Of a DNA stretch of 64,000 nt, positions 11,814-23,103 are shown in pieces. The stretch is from Scolanthus callimorphus. Lineage: Eukaryota > Cnidaria > Anthozoa > Actiniaria > Edwardsiidae. The DNA lies in assembly GCA_033964015.1 (NCBI GenBank), contig CM066912.1, forward strand, positions 19,393,073 to 19,457,072, given 5' to 3'. The notes under the pieces were generated by a model. That model saw nothing but the letters and a program-made list of their open reading frames with translations. It was not told the origin of the DNA and ran no database searches. The translations under genes and the position numbers were made by a program. How positions within the stretch are numbered: position 1 is the first letter of the stretch; each line of letters begins with the position of its first letter.

Positions 11814-12015
11814 ACTAGCTACGTCTGTTACATTAGCTACGTCTGCTACACTTACTACCGTTTTTGTCTGTTACAGGCTGAAGCTATGACTGCGACACTA
11901 GCTACGTCTGTTACACTAGCAACGTCTGTTATAGGCTTAGGCTACGTCTGCTACATTAGCTACGTCTGCGACACTAGCTGCATTTGCTACAATGGCTACG
12001 TCTGTTACCTTTCCT
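11814..12015. repeat. 18 bp minisatellite (TAGCTACGTCTGTTACAC)
   Basis: About eleven imperfect copies of an 18 bp unit with the core GCTACGTCTG(T/C)(T/G)ACA. No ATG-led frame of note. Confidence 0.85.
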
Positions 12016-12325
12016 ACACTAGCACACCTACATTTTCCCGATGACCGTCGGGAAGCGCAAATTTCCCCCCTAAAAAATACCAGGTCAATAAAATATCCAC
12101 CCTAAAAATTTCTCCTCGGCCCTAAAATACCTTCTTCAGTGTACCATTTTAGTTCAAAGAACCCATGAAAAATACCTGAAAGATATCTATTGCACGCTTG
12201 TAAGATCGACTGCATCTGCCGTTTTGCTATTATACCCCGAATACCTCAGCTCTGCACTCGAGAATGTCCAAAAAAGGGCACTAGGAATGGTTTGGCCTCA
12301 TGTTTCATACCAGGACACGTTACAT

Positions 12326-12536
12326 TAGCCGTTTTCACACCCGGGACGGAGAACTCGTCATTTCCGTCTGATATGAATTCAGACAATTTCGCGTCAAAAA
12401 TCCGTCTCGTCTCGGTTTCACACTACGATTTCCCGTCGAAAATCCGTCTCGTCCCTCTTTCACACTAAGACGAGTTTCCCTCCGGACGAAAAACTCGTCT
12501 CAGACGAGTTTTCCGTTTCTAGTGTGAATACGGCTA
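12326..12536. mobile_element. MITE with TAGCCGT(T/A)TTCACAC termini
   Basis: Left end TAGCCGTTTTCACAC, right end GTGTGAATACGGCTA. GACGAGTTTTCCGT near the right pairs with GGACGGAGAACTCGTC near the left. The interior repeats CGTCTCGT and TTTCACACTA. It is 211 bp with no coding capacity. Confidence 0.75.
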
Positions 12537-13821
12537 TTGTGCCAGCTTGTCATCTCCAGACGACAGGCGTAGCCCCACAACCCACGTGTTGCTGAAACTA
12601 ATTACAATATGTCTCTTAGGTCGTACAGGAGTACCTATAAGTTGCAAACACGTATAAAAAGATTATCTGAATTCGTAACGGTTAAGTTCCAGTCATACGT
12701 GTGACCTCCAGGACCAAAAATGGTTCCCAGATTGTAAGTTTTCTATTTCGACTCTGTCGTGACGGTTATTTTCAAGAACACATGTCTGTGGTAGTATGAT
12801 TTTATGATAAAGGGGTGTAAGCGTTGAGATAGATGATAATTTGATCAGCAAAAAATAAAAGTTTTCTGTAATAACTTTGCACAACGGAAATGCTTCTCGT
12901 CCAAAGTTAAATATTTTATTCAAGAAACAGAAAGAGAAGTAATAGAACAGAAAAATTATACGAGAACTCTAAAAAATCGGAAACTATGAGAAAACAAAGG
13001 TCTCAACTATTTTTTGTATTGTCAGTGTGACCACTATATTGCCCTTTGATATTATAACTTTATGTAGTAGAATTTTCATTCCTTTGTAGTAAGCCTTCAA
13101 TTCAGTGTTTAACTGAAACTAGTAAGTACCCGTGAAAAATTCACGAATTAAATTTTCCTTGAATGACGAAAATTATCGGATTGTCTGCCATTGTGGAATG
13201 AACAGTTTTACCGTTACGTTTAGAGAGATGTGCTCAAACAATTTGTAACTACGCCTGTTTATTTTAAAGTATTTGTTATCAGCTTATACTTAGGTAGCAT
13301 ACCGGTGTGAAATATTCGCACCATAGCATACGACGGGATAGGCGTTTTAAATTAGATCTTTGAAAACAATGTTGCTTGTGAATGTAAATGAGGCAAATGT
13401 CACACAATATAACCCCTAAATATTTCCTAACAAAGGTGTTGAGGCATTGGTTTCACTGTGGTTTTGGCGCGAAAAGATCGCGCGTGTGTCGGTCGAGATG
13501 GTCGTATTTTCGGTCAAGAAAGAAAAAGGCTGAGCTGTACCACTCGAACTTCAACAACTATTGGTTTTAGATGTAAATAATTGCTTATAATTGATTATAT
13601 CAAGATAAGTCCCTCGTCTGGTGAATAGGAAGGTTTAGGAAGCGCCAGAAAGGTAAACTAAAACTTTTTAGATTCTTGCTGTTTTCAATGGAAAGTTGCT
13701 TTGCACTGCTCATCATGTTGGACTTTCTTAAAGACTTGTACAACTCGGTCAATTCGAATTCAAGTGTGTGTGATTTAAAAACTTAGCTGAAACAATCTAA
13801 GCTTCTCAGTGAAACTTGGGA
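12537..13821. other. Gene-free stretch
   Basis: Short frames at 12693-12923 (minus) and 13388-13570 (plus) lack any recognised motif or splice context. I see no RNA gene or clear repeat. Confidence 0.45.
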
Positions 13822-14466
13822 AAATCGCTTGAATTAGACCTTAGCTCAAGTAAAACCTTTTCCAACAAAAACATGCACACTGGAAAGATTTCCTTCCGTT
13901 CGGGCTGTGAACTTCGTTTTTTCGGCTCGAACATCTCCGTTTTTAGTATAGATTTCGAAAATTTCATACATTTGGGAGCTTCGGTTTTTCGGCTCGGAAA
14001 AAACTCTGTTTTTAGTATAGATTTCGGGATAAATAGGCTGTGAAAGGACTGTTGTTTGTGAACTGAGTGTTTGTTTATTTATAAATGGCGCGCCGGGGCT
14101 TCGTACAACGCGCCAAAACCTTTGAATGGGATATATTGTTCACTCTAAACTTTTTGGAAAAACGACTTTTGCCTGAACATTACTGTGTTATTTGTGAGAG
14201 AATCGCGTAGCTTTGGACGTATTTGTTGCTTTCGGCTGCGAGAAATTGTTTATTTTTTGGTTTCTGTGGAAGACTTAAAATGGCGCCTTTGCGAGCTCGA
14301 TCTTCTCGCTTACGAAAACGCTTGAATTAGATATTCCGTCCACTTTATCGTTTTCGAATAAAATGTATCCTATAACACAGTTCCCCAAGTATGCAAGAAA
14401 ATGGCGTGGTTTAGAAGTTCCGTGGTGCAGCCGTTTTTCCAGGCTGCTGGGCTAACAGTTTGACCT
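13822..14466 (+). repeat. Long dispersed repeat, copy 1 of 3
   Basis: Runs from AAATCGCTTGAATTAGA through AAAAACATGCACACTGG, TTTTTTCGGCTC, GGAAAAACGA and AAATGGCGCCTTTGCGA to CCAGGCTGCTGGGCTAACAG. The same order of blocks is found in direct orientation at 27681-28222, and the first 120 bp again at 49798-49920. The family is non-coding. It ends at the poly(C) run 14470-14484, beyond which nothing is seen until the satellite. Confidence 0.8.
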
Positions 14467-14605
14467 TGAACCCCCCCCCCCCCCAACATCACGTATTATA
14501 TATAAGATAGCCAGTCTGTTTTGCCGCTATAGGTGTCTCGAAAGGGTTTTTTCAAATCTCGAACAAACGCAATATTGTCCAGGGTCTAAGCTTTAACAAG
14601 AATAG

Positions 14606-14999
14606 CCATGACCCAGGTTTGCCACAGACTGCCATGATCTGCCATGGCTTACCATACTTTAAGTATGGCAAGTCATGGCACGCCATGGCAACGTTTCCAT
14701 AGACTGCCATGACCTGCCATGGCTTACCATACATTGAGTATGGCAAGTCATGGCACGCCATGGCAAGGTTTCCATAGACTGCAATGACCTGCCATGGCTT
14801 ACCATACTTGGAGTATGGCACGTCATGGGCCGCAATGGCAAGGTTTGCCAGGACCTGCCATGGCTTACCAAACTTTAAGTATGGCAAGTCATGGCACGCC
14901 ATGGCAAGGTTTCCATAGACTGCCATGACCTGACATGGCTTACCATACTTTGAGTATGGCAAGTCATTGCACGCCATGACAAGGTTTGCCATATGCTGC
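14606..14999. repeat. Satellite, short-unit section (about 75 bp period)
   Basis: Units of 70-78 bp are marked by GCCATGGCTTACCATAC at about 14640, 14718, 14791, 14866 and 14935. Each holds TGCCATGACC words and the dyad CATAC-TTNGA-GTATGGCA. Open frames in several registers on the minus strand follow from the repeat. Confidence 0.9.
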
Positions 15000-17029
15000 C
15001 ATACACTGCCATTGTGTGCGACGACCTGCCATGGTGCTCCAGAGTATTGCCATAACATGCCGTGTCTGCCATGACCTGCCATGACCTGCCATACTTTAAG
15101 TATGGCAAGTCATGGCATATGGCACTTCATGGCACGCAATGGCAAGATTTGCCATAGTCTGCCATGCCTTATCATACTTTAAGTATGGCAAGTCATGGCA
15201 CGCCATGGCAAGGTTTCCATAGACTGCCATGACCTGCCATGGCTTACCATACTTTGAGTATGGCATGTCATGGCAGGGTTTGCCATATACTGCCATTGTA
15301 TGCCATGACTTGCCATGGTGCTCCAGAGTATTGCCATAACATGCCGTGCTCTGCCATGACCTGCCATGGCTTACCATACTTTGAGTATGGCACGTCATGG
15401 CAGGGTTTGCCATATGCTGCCATACACTGCCATTGTGTGCCACGACCTGCCATGGTGCTCCAAAGTATTGCCATAACATGCCGTGCTCTGCCATGACCTG
15501 CCATGGCTTACCATACTTTGATTATGGCACGTCATGGCAGGGTTTGGCATACACTGCCATTGTGTGCCATGACCTGCCATGTTGCTCCAGAGTATTGCCA
15601 TAACATGCCGTGCTCTGCCATGACCTACCATGGCTTACCATGCGTTGAGTATGGCACGTCATGGTAGGGTTTGCCGTATACTGCCATTGTGTGCCATGAC
15701 CTGCCATGGTGCTCCAGAGTATTGCCATAATATGCCGTGCTCTGCCATGACCTACCATGGCTTACCATACTTTGAGTATGGCACGTCATGGCAGGGTTTG
15801 CCATATGCTACCATACACTGCCATTGTGTGCCGCAACCTGCCATGGTTCTCCAGAGTATTGCCATAACATGCCGTGCTTTGCCATGACCTACCATGGGTT
15901 ACCATACTTTGAGTATGGCGCGTTATGGCACGTCATGGCAGGGTTTGCCATATACTGCCATTGTGTGCCATGACCTGCCATGGTGCTCCAGAGTATTGCC
16001 ATAATATGTCGTGCTCTGCCATGACCTACCATGGCTTACCATACGTTGAGTATGGCACGTCATGGCAGAGTTTGCCATATACTGCCATTGTGTGCCATGA
16101 CCTGCCATGGTGCTCCAGAGTATTGCCATAACATTCCGTGCTCTGCCATGTCCTACCATGGCTTACCATACTTTGAGTATGGCACGTCATGGCAGGGTTT
16201 GCCATATGCTACCATACACTGCCATTGTGTGCCATGACCTGCCATGGTGCTCCAGAGTATTGCCATAATATGCCGTGCTCTGCCATGACCTACCATGGCT
16301 TACCATACTTTGAGTATGGCAAGTCATGGCAGGGTTTGCCATATGCTACCATACACTGCCATTGTGTGCCATGACCTGCCATGGTGCTCCAGAGTATTGC
16401 CATAACATGCCGTGCTCTGCCATGACCTACCATGGCTTACCATACTTTGAGTATGGCACGTCATGGCAGGGTTTGCCATATGCTACCATACACTGCCATT
16501 GTGTGCCACAACCTGTCATGGTTCTCCAGAGTATTGCCATAACATGCCGTGCTTTGCCATGACCTACCATGGGTTACCATACTTTGAGTATGGCACGTTA
16601 TGGCACGTCATGGCAGGGTTTGCCTTATACTGCCATTGTGTGCAATGACCTGCCATGGTGCTCCAGAGTATTGCCATAATATGTCGTGCTCTGCCATGAC
16701 CTACCATGGCTTACCATACTTTGAGTATGGCACGTTATGGCAGGGTTTGCCATATGCTACCATACACTGCCATTGTGTGCCATGTCCTGCCATGGTTCTC
16801 CAGAGTATTGCCATAACATGCCGTGCTCTGCCATGACCTGCCATGGCGTACCATACTTTGAGTATGGTCGACCATGGTACTCCATGTCAAGGTTTGCCAT
16901 GCACTGCCATGACGTGTAGTGCTGCTTGAAAGTATTGCCATGACTTGCTGTGCAGTATGATGACCTGCCATAGCGTACCATAGTTTGAATATGGCCGAGC
17001 ATGGTACGTCATGGCAAGGTTTGCCATAC
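15000..17029. repeat. Satellite, 137 bp-period section
   Basis: Fifteen or so units. In the regular part the spacing is exactly 137 bp (equivalent points near 16189, 16326, 16463, 16600 and 16737). Each unit joins the short TGCCATGACCTGCCATGG block to a longer part containing TGCTCCAGAGTATTGCCATA. CCATGG, TGCCAT/ATGGCA and CATACTTTGAGTATG give each unit several internal dyads. The last units (16850-17029) are divergent. Many overlapping frames on both strands are repeat artefacts. Confidence 0.93.
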
Positions 17030-17257
17030 ACAATAGCGATGTCTATTTCGTGACGGTCATATAGAAGTTGATTCCTCCTCAGATATATTCGTGATGGTTA
17101 TCATTGACTCTGAACCCTTTTTTGTCTGGCATGGCTCAATGATTATGCTGGTGTCTATGGTAAAAAGATTGTTTACGTTTACTGTTGGAAAGCCTTTGAT
17201 GCTTGGACTGCTGGAAAAAATAATCTCAATCAATTTGCAAATTGTAATTGTAATTAC

Positions 17258-17448
17258 CTGACTTGTAGTTTTCAGCTGATCTTGTAAATTTGAGTAGTGC
17301 TTCTCTGTCAGGTATTTTTTGTGGTAAGCAATTGTTCTAGGATGCACACTAAAACCTTGCACTTGACCAACAGATAGTCCAGATACACTCATCCCTGACA
17401 AGCTGGCATGTATGCCACTTTCCTTCACATATTGATGTTTTCTGGGAT
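17258..17448 (-). CDS. Internal exon of an unrecognised multi-exon protein (downstream exon)
   Basis: Minus-strand exon bounded by an acceptor (TTTCCATGCAG, AG at 17450-17449) and a donor (CAG|GTAATT, GT at 17257-17256). It continues the frame of the exon at 17535-17772: the split codon G|AT gives Asp, leading into PRKHQYVKESG. Visible residues include HASLSGMSVSGLS and QGFSVHPRT, then a helical, basic stretch. I do not recognise the family with confidence; similar multicopy unknown proteins occur in cnidarian genomes. No further exon can be placed before the satellite that begins at 17029, so the gene is either broken by it or a fragment. Confidence 0.5.
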
Positions 17449-17534
17449 CTGCATGGAAACAATGAAACAATAGTTAGATTAATACTGATGACAAAAATTG
17501 TGACTGATGACAAATTTTTGCTCCATTTCTTTAC

Positions 17535-17772
17535 CTAAAGTATGCCATTGTGTGGAGTAGTGCCACAGTTCTCCTCTCTTGTAACTGACGTCGTCCTTTG
17601 ATATTAATCCAAGGAGTCTTTCAAATAGGGTTGGGGCATGCTTGTCTGTGAAGCTCTTTAAGTCAACTGGATCGTATAGACGTTTCCCTCCATCTGCATC
17701 ATGCCTATACAAAGCTAGTTGGAAATTGACCATCAATAGACCGATCCCTATTTTGACGATAGCTCCGCCCAC
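17535..17772 (-). CDS. Exon of an unrecognised multi-exon protein (upstream exon)
   Basis: Minus-strand exon reading into KRLYDPVDLKSFTDKHAP and ERLLGLISKDD, a soluble, helix-rich segment. It ends at a good donor (TTTAG|GTAAAG, GT at 17534-17533), and the 86 bp intron joins it in frame to 17448-17258. The true 5' edge is uncertain: a possible acceptor (GATGCAG) precedes 17693, in which case the sequence to 17772 is intronic; otherwise the frame opens at an ATG at 17772. No promoter or further upstream exon was identified up to 18382. Confidence 0.5.
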
Positions 17773-18382
17773 TCATAGCAAACAATAGGAAGTTTTCCCT
17801 ACGGAATTCAAAATGTCCGAGCAACAAACTTGAATATCGAAGATTTTTCAATAATTATTCAGCTTTTCAAGATAAAAATATAAAATACAAAACGCATGCA
17901 ACAACTTCTAACACCTCCCTGCAATCGGTGTCTTTTCCGCGCTCGATGCCAAAGAGAAAATTTGGCTTGTCCGACGTAGCAACAGTAACTAGGGGTATAA
18001 CAATGAATGCGGGATCGGTGAATTTGTCCAAGTCTTCTTCTGAAAATATATTATTGAAGAATGGCAGTAAATCACAAATTTCTATTGAATGTGTGCATTT
18101 TGATCACCATAAATACTGCTAGCAATTAATATATTGAAATTGTCCCTGAAAATGACATTATTAATTTCCAGGTTGACAAATTTATTTGTAATAGTGAGTA
18201 AAAAGGGACTTTTACCTGGTTCTTGTACTTCTTCATTTTCTTTGTTTCCATCTGTTGCAGTTTCATTTGCTGTTCTTTGGTTCTGCTGATTTGTCTTACA
18301 AATAGTTCTATATATAACTACAAATAGTTCTATATAAAAGTAGAGGACCTTAGGAGGAGGGCTTCATATTTAGATTCACATG
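17773..18382. other. Gene-free stretch upstream of the minus-strand fragment
   Basis: A 64-residue plus-strand frame (17928-18122) has no domain or splice support. Two near copies of TAGTTCTATATA lie at 18302-18330. Nothing else is recognisable. Confidence 0.4.
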
Positions 18383-18615
18383 ATTAATATATAGATTTAG
18401 CCACTGGCTAAAAGCGGAGCTCCCAGTTACATATTTTTCTGTGTTGATGAACCAAAAAAATGGCTGGCATTGAACATAGCTTGTCACCGTATGCTTTTCA
18501 AAGTAAAAATGTCTCTTGATATGTAAACACTGTTTTCTTTGGTATTTTGCTACACTGACACAATAGGGTACTAACCCCTCCCAATTGAATGATTCTAACA
18601 AAGAACGATGCAATA
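18383..18615 (-). repeat. Dispersed repeat, GGAGCTCCGCTTTTA family, long copy
   Basis: Read on the minus strand it runs CTTTATTGCATC, AATCATTCAATTGGGAGGGG, GTTAGTACCC, then ends AGCTCCGCTTTTAGCCAGTG and TAAATCTATATATTAATC. It matches 48681-48958 over its length. Confidence 0.75.
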
Positions 18616-20990
18616 AAGAAAAAAAAAGAAATTATTTGTCATGAGTTTTTTTAATTTTAATCACAATATATGTACATTTTATTACATGGGTAGTGTATTT
18701 TAATAAAAAAAAAAAATTAATTCCAGAAAATACAGATACCAAACATGTAATGAGCAGAGAATAGGTGGCTGCCAATTTTGGTCTTTCTGCTCATACCCTC
18801 TTTGTAAATTTATTGAAATTCCACTGAAAAATAACATTTTTTCTGGGGAGGGAGGGGCTGGGGCCTCAGAGGTGAGGGGCATCCCTGATCTAAAGCACCA
18901 TAAGGGGAGGGCCATTCTCATTTGTGAGCATTTCAGGGGGGTCACACCACTCTTTTACATGTACATGTTGCTTTCCATGAATTAATTGTTCATTTAAAAC
19001 TACCTTGGTTATAACAATATTAATATAGTACATCTTGATTTTATGATACATAGTTTTCTTGGAGGGCTTGGAACATAACATATACCAATATGATGAGAGG
19101 GTTGTACCTTTTGAAGTCCCCTGCGGAGGGGGGGTAAGAAATTTTCCCTCAAAATGCTTCAAGCTACCCTGCGAGCAGTGGTTTCCTCCTCTCTTAGGCC
19201 GACAGCGAGCGAGGGAGAGAAACCACTGCAAGGAAGTGCTTATTATTGATGATGGCGTGGGGTGGAAATTGAAAGAGAATAGGTGTCACCGATAAGCCTG
19301 ATAAAACTGAAACATAGATCTTTTTTCCATATGCATATGGCATGGATATTATTATACATTTTAGTAACAGAACATACTGAAGTCCCTTAAGCCATAAAAA
19401 TGATCAAAACATAAAATCAAGGATGAATAGCATTCAGTCTTTCAGATTTGCCACTCTGAAAAGAGTGCATTGAAAATAGGTTGTATTTTTTATCACTACC
19501 TCTTACCATGTTTCTGTTTGAGAGGGAGGTACACAGATTGCCTCTGTTTAACAACAATGGCAAAAGCATTTCAATCTGCTTCATACAGGAGAAAAAGTGA
19601 TTAAGAGGAAATCCACCGAGAAATCGAGTAAATTTTGGTCACAAAGTGGAAACTTAGATGGAGTATTACAAAACCAATTTCCTTCTTTGTAGCATTTTTT
19701 AAAGTTCTTGATAAAATAAAGAATTGGCGATAACATTGAGAAGAAATTTCCAAGGAAACCTGAGAAATAATTTTTCAAAGTTGTGAGGGAATGGTGCTGG
19801 CTGTTGCCAACAGTGATGGTGGTCATTTCATGTCGCTTTTCAGCCTATATAAATTGTATGGGTTCGGACAAATTTCAGGATTCATTTTCGTTGTAAGAAA
19901 TGAATTATTTTAGATACTATCAAAAACAGTATCAAAGAAGTCTACACTATGATGTAAATTATTTGGTTCCAATATTTTTTTTACAATTGTTACATCGATT
20001 TTCGAATGGATTACCTTAAACATGTACTAGATTGTTTGTTTGTCTGTTTTTCACTTTGGAAAAGTCTTTGCATCACTGAGGATACGGAAACTTTCACACG
20101 GTATTTTAACTTGGTATCCCCAAGATATATTTGAAAATGTTCGTGCCTTCCGACAGTAAAACAAAGTAATCTAATGATTAAAATCTCCACTTGCCTGTTT
20201 TATGCGGAATACAGTCAACAGTTTGGCTAATATCTCTTCAGTCATTCAGTTCTCTTCAATTATCTCCTCGAGCGAAATGGAGACAATATGAATAAAAGGT
20301 TAGTAATTTCAAGAATTACTGTACCATTGCCTAAATCGAAAGTTTGGAGGCGTTTGGAGATTGCATTGCATAGTTTTCCAAAGTTCGACCACGTTCAATT
20401 CAAGATGGCTGCCTTCGCAAGCTAATAAGCTTAAACCATAAATTCTCCCAAACTTTAAGCCTAAATACCATATAGCTATGGCAACGGAAGTACTGTAGAA
20501 TCGTTGTCAAATTGAAAATCGATTAAAAATGCGACGGTATTTCACTTGGAATCCTCAAATAAACAGCAAACGCAATGAACTTTCAGTCATTTTCCTAGTA
20601 GCGTAGCGATCCGCCGGGGCGCGAAAAAACGTGAACGAAAATTTGCGATTGTTGTGGAATGCCACATTTTTAAAGTTACAACTACGGTGAAATTTAAACG
20701 TGGCAAGGACCTACCTTGAGAATGTTTTTCTTCTTCTTTTCACTTCACGGCACGACGCCGGTCTTCCGAGTTTTGACCTTCCCTCTCCGATTATCTGGCG
20801 CTGTCCTTATATCTTTCCTTCTGAGACTCCGAGAAAGTTCTAGACGCTTTTTTCGGTAGTTTTAGTCTCTGCCTTTTTTAATCATCTTCAGGTTTGGACA
20901 TGTTGGCTAGGGCTACCTCCATCTTCCTGCTGAAAACATTAATTTCCCGTTCTCTCTCGATCAAGCGGCCGCATTTCTCTTCTGACATGT
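18616..20990. other. Long gene-free stretch with one small palindrome
   Basis: AT-rich, with short frames only. GCAGTGGTTTC (19174) and GAAACCACTGC (ending 19228) form a palindrome inside TACCCTGCGAGCAGTGG, which resembles a truncated hairpin MITE. Otherwise I see no gene, RNA or repeat family. Confidence 0.45.
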
Positions 20991-21514
20991 CATTTCCTGC
21001 TGTATTTCCCCTCCATTCTCAGTCCCTCGCTGTTAACTTCGCTTCTTTTCCCTTGTGAAACAACCGTGTTCATCGACATATTATCTGTCTTTCATTGCGG
21101 TAGATCTGACGTTTAGTTTCTTTCCACATAGCTTACATTAATCACCTGTTTGACAGGTAGAGTCAAATAGGAGGTGGCAGGGGACCCATGAAACCATCAG
21201 GTTTATCGAGTAGGGTCCCCTGTATTTAAGTGAAATAATAATTTCATTCCCTGCTGTATTTCCCCTCCATTCTCAGTCCCTCGCTGTTAACTTCGCTTCT
21301 TTTCCCTTGTGAAACAACCGTGTTCATCGACATATTATCTGTCTCAGTTTCATTGCGGTAGATCTGACGTTTAGTTTCTTTCCACATAGCTTACATTAAT
21401 CACCTGTTTGACAGGTAGAGTCAAATAGGAGGTGGCAGGGGACCCATGAAACCATCAGGTTTATCGAGTAGGGTCCCCTGTATTTAAGTGAAATAATAAT
21501 AATAATAAATAAGT
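20991..21514. repeat. 254 bp tandem duplication with a CAGGGGACCC hairpin and (AAT)n tail
   Basis: The block starting CATTTCCTGCTGTATTTCCC at 20991 recurs 254 bp later at 21245 with very few differences, one being a 4 bp insertion (TCAG). Each unit ends in a stem CAGGGGACCC...GGGTCCCCTG and then TATTTAAGTGAAATAATAA. The second copy ends in an expanded AATAAT run. The stem plus microsatellite tail resembles a retroelement 3' end, which would be inference. Confidence 0.85.
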
Positions 21515-21814
21515 GAATATATGGATATATGTCTTGATAATGTTCATTTGCGTGCTGTTCTATATATTTTTCGTTTTTTTTATATATATATTGCTACATT
21601 GCCAGAAAAGTTGAGAGATTTGATTTAAATGAGGGAAGGTTATTAGACGATGTTACAAAAAGAGGGAGAGAATTCCAAATTTTAGGACCTTGATATAAAA
21701 TAGTAAACATCGTCTAATTTAGAAATGTTTCAGTTTTTGATGAAGAACAAAAAAATATATTTTTCCTTCACTTGTCGAAAATTCCAACACGAAATAACAA
21801 AATCTCTAAATAAA
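21515..21814. other. AT-rich stretch with a short dyad
   Basis: TTAGACGATGTTAC near 21641 and GTAAACATCGTCTAA near 21703 form an inverted pair of about 14 bp separated by about 50 bp. No gene. Confidence 0.5.
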
Positions 21815-22005
21815 TCCCTTCAAACAAAAATCGCCACAACCATCGCTAAGTAAATTCAAGCGCGCGCGTGCTCATTTTTCCCCCTCAAAACTGGTGGGTT
21901 GCCTGTGCGACGACGGACATACGGAAACCGGAAGTCCATCACAGAATCGGTCGATGCATATACACTTTTTCTTCTGCATGTAGCTATGGGGCTCCGCTAT
22001 TAAAA
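21815..22005 (-). repeat. Dispersed repeat, TAGCTACATG/CCGGAAGTCCATC family, copy 2
   Basis: Inverted relative to 4172-4375: read on the minus strand, the blocks CATAGCTACATG, TATATGCATCGACC, TGATGGACTTCCGG and GTCCGTCGTCGCA occur in the same order. The short frames here belong to the repeat. Confidence 0.7.
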
Positions 22006-22128
22006 GTAGCCTCTGCTTGTAGGGAAATTTTTTGTCCTCCAAAATATTTTTTTTGAAATTATAACTTCCCTGCTGTTGGAAAACCAATGTTACTTAGGAT
22101 TGCAAAAAATAACCGCGCATCCAACAGT

Positions 22129-22134
22129 TTTATT
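22129..22134 (-). terminator. Poly(A) signal AATAAA for the minus-strand secreted protein gene
   Basis: TTTATT on the plus strand reads AATAAA on the minus strand, about 58 bp after the TAA stop at 22192-22194. The position fits a compact 3' UTR. Confidence 0.5.
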
Positions 22135-22191
22135 ATTATGTTTTAGACACTTAGGAAATAAAACAGAGATACTTATATTGTAAATCATGAT

Positions 22192-22635
22192 TTATAACGT
22201 CTGTTTTTCGCCGTGTCTTTGGGGTGGTGGCATATAGTCCGGCTCGTCTCGGAACATAGCGTCCGCTCGCTGGAAGCAGCTTCTGCACCACCATCTTCCA
22301 TGAATGTATTGAAGCCTTGTTCTACCAATCCTCCGTGGGATGGGATTCTGATGCATTTCCTTGGAGTGGCTTTCCAAAGAGCATGCACATTTGTTGCGAA
22401 TTTCGCGATTTTGTTTCGCCCAGTGAAACTTGGACGCCCGCGAACGCTTTGGAAAACCACTTGCCTCTGCCATTTCGTCGTTTAAAGGCCTCGTTGACCC
22501 TTGACAGTTGTGAGTCCTTCTTGTCTTAGAACTAAAACAACAGAGATCTTTTGATACAGTCCCGTGATCATCGCACAGGAAGTGACGAAACGTAAACATG
22601 GACACAATTAGCGCGAGAGCGAATGTGTTCACCAT
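22192..22635 (-). CDS. Putative secreted cysteine-containing small protein
   Basis: A 147-residue single-exon frame. Residues 1-20 (MVNTFALALIVSMFTFRHFL) form a short hydrophobic segment that fits a signal peptide. Eight cysteines follow (21, 32, 33, 44, 83, 85, 117, 120), including CC, CAC and WWCRSC arrangements. FPKRSR near 61-66 could be a basic processing site. The C-terminus is Pro- and Arg-rich. An AATAAA lies about 58 bp past the stop, and the start faces the divergent gene at 23104 across 468 bp. I do not recognise the family; a cytokine- or peptide-precursor-like role is only a guess. The opposing frame at 22213-22485 is its shadow. It may also be the first exon of a longer gene. 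Confidence 0.45.
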   Translation of the reverse strand: MVNTFALALIVSMFTFRHFLCDDHGTVSKDLCCFSSKTRRTHNCQGSTRPLNDEMAEASGFPKRSRASKFHWAKQNREIRNKCACSLESHSKEMHQNPIPRRIGRTRLQYIHGRWWCRSCFQRADAMFRDEPDYMPPPQRHGEKQTL

Positions 22636-23103
22636 GGTGTTTGACTATCGCTACATTTATGAAATTACAGGCACAAAATATATTTTGTGTAACATTTTAT
22701 GGAGACTACGAATCGGGCGTTAAAAAACTGACTTCGCAATTTCTTAACTAGGGGAAAACACATGCTACAACTGGGAAAATGTCAAGTCGCCGCCTTTTTA
22801 TTAAAGTTACCATGGCAATTTGTTGTCATCCCAGTTTATTTGGCCGCCACTTGCGCATGCGTAGATGTTATTCAGCGGTGTCAGACAGCTGCTTTGCTTA
22901 TCGGCGCGCGCACGTTCTTGCGCGGTCACTTTTGCCTTAACCCAGAAGTTCGAACGAACGGATGTGACGTCATGAAACCTATTAATTAGCGCGCGCAGCA
23001 TTACGTTACATCACGTGACTTGCAATGCGTCACAATTCAATGAGAAAAGCTTCGCTCGTTATCCTGAGATTACAGTGAGGTTCAAGCAGTTTTTAAAGAC
23101 AGA
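22636..23103. promoter_or_regulatory. Shared intergenic region of a divergent gene pair
   Basis: 468 bp separates the minus-strand start at 22635 from the plus-strand start at 23104. It contains a full CRE/ATF palindrome TGACGTCA at 22965-22972, an E-box CACGTG at 23012-23017, and TTGCAATGCGTCA at 23020-23032, which combines C/EBP- and ATF-like half sites. CG-rich GCGCGCGCA blocks sit near 22905 and 22990. No clear TATA box faces the plus-strand gene. A bidirectional promoter is an inference from the layout. Confidence 0.4.

Noticed and set aside
14552..17031. Many His/Cys/Met-rich frames on both strands
   Set aside because: They repeat with the 75/137 bp satellite period and occur in several registers at once.
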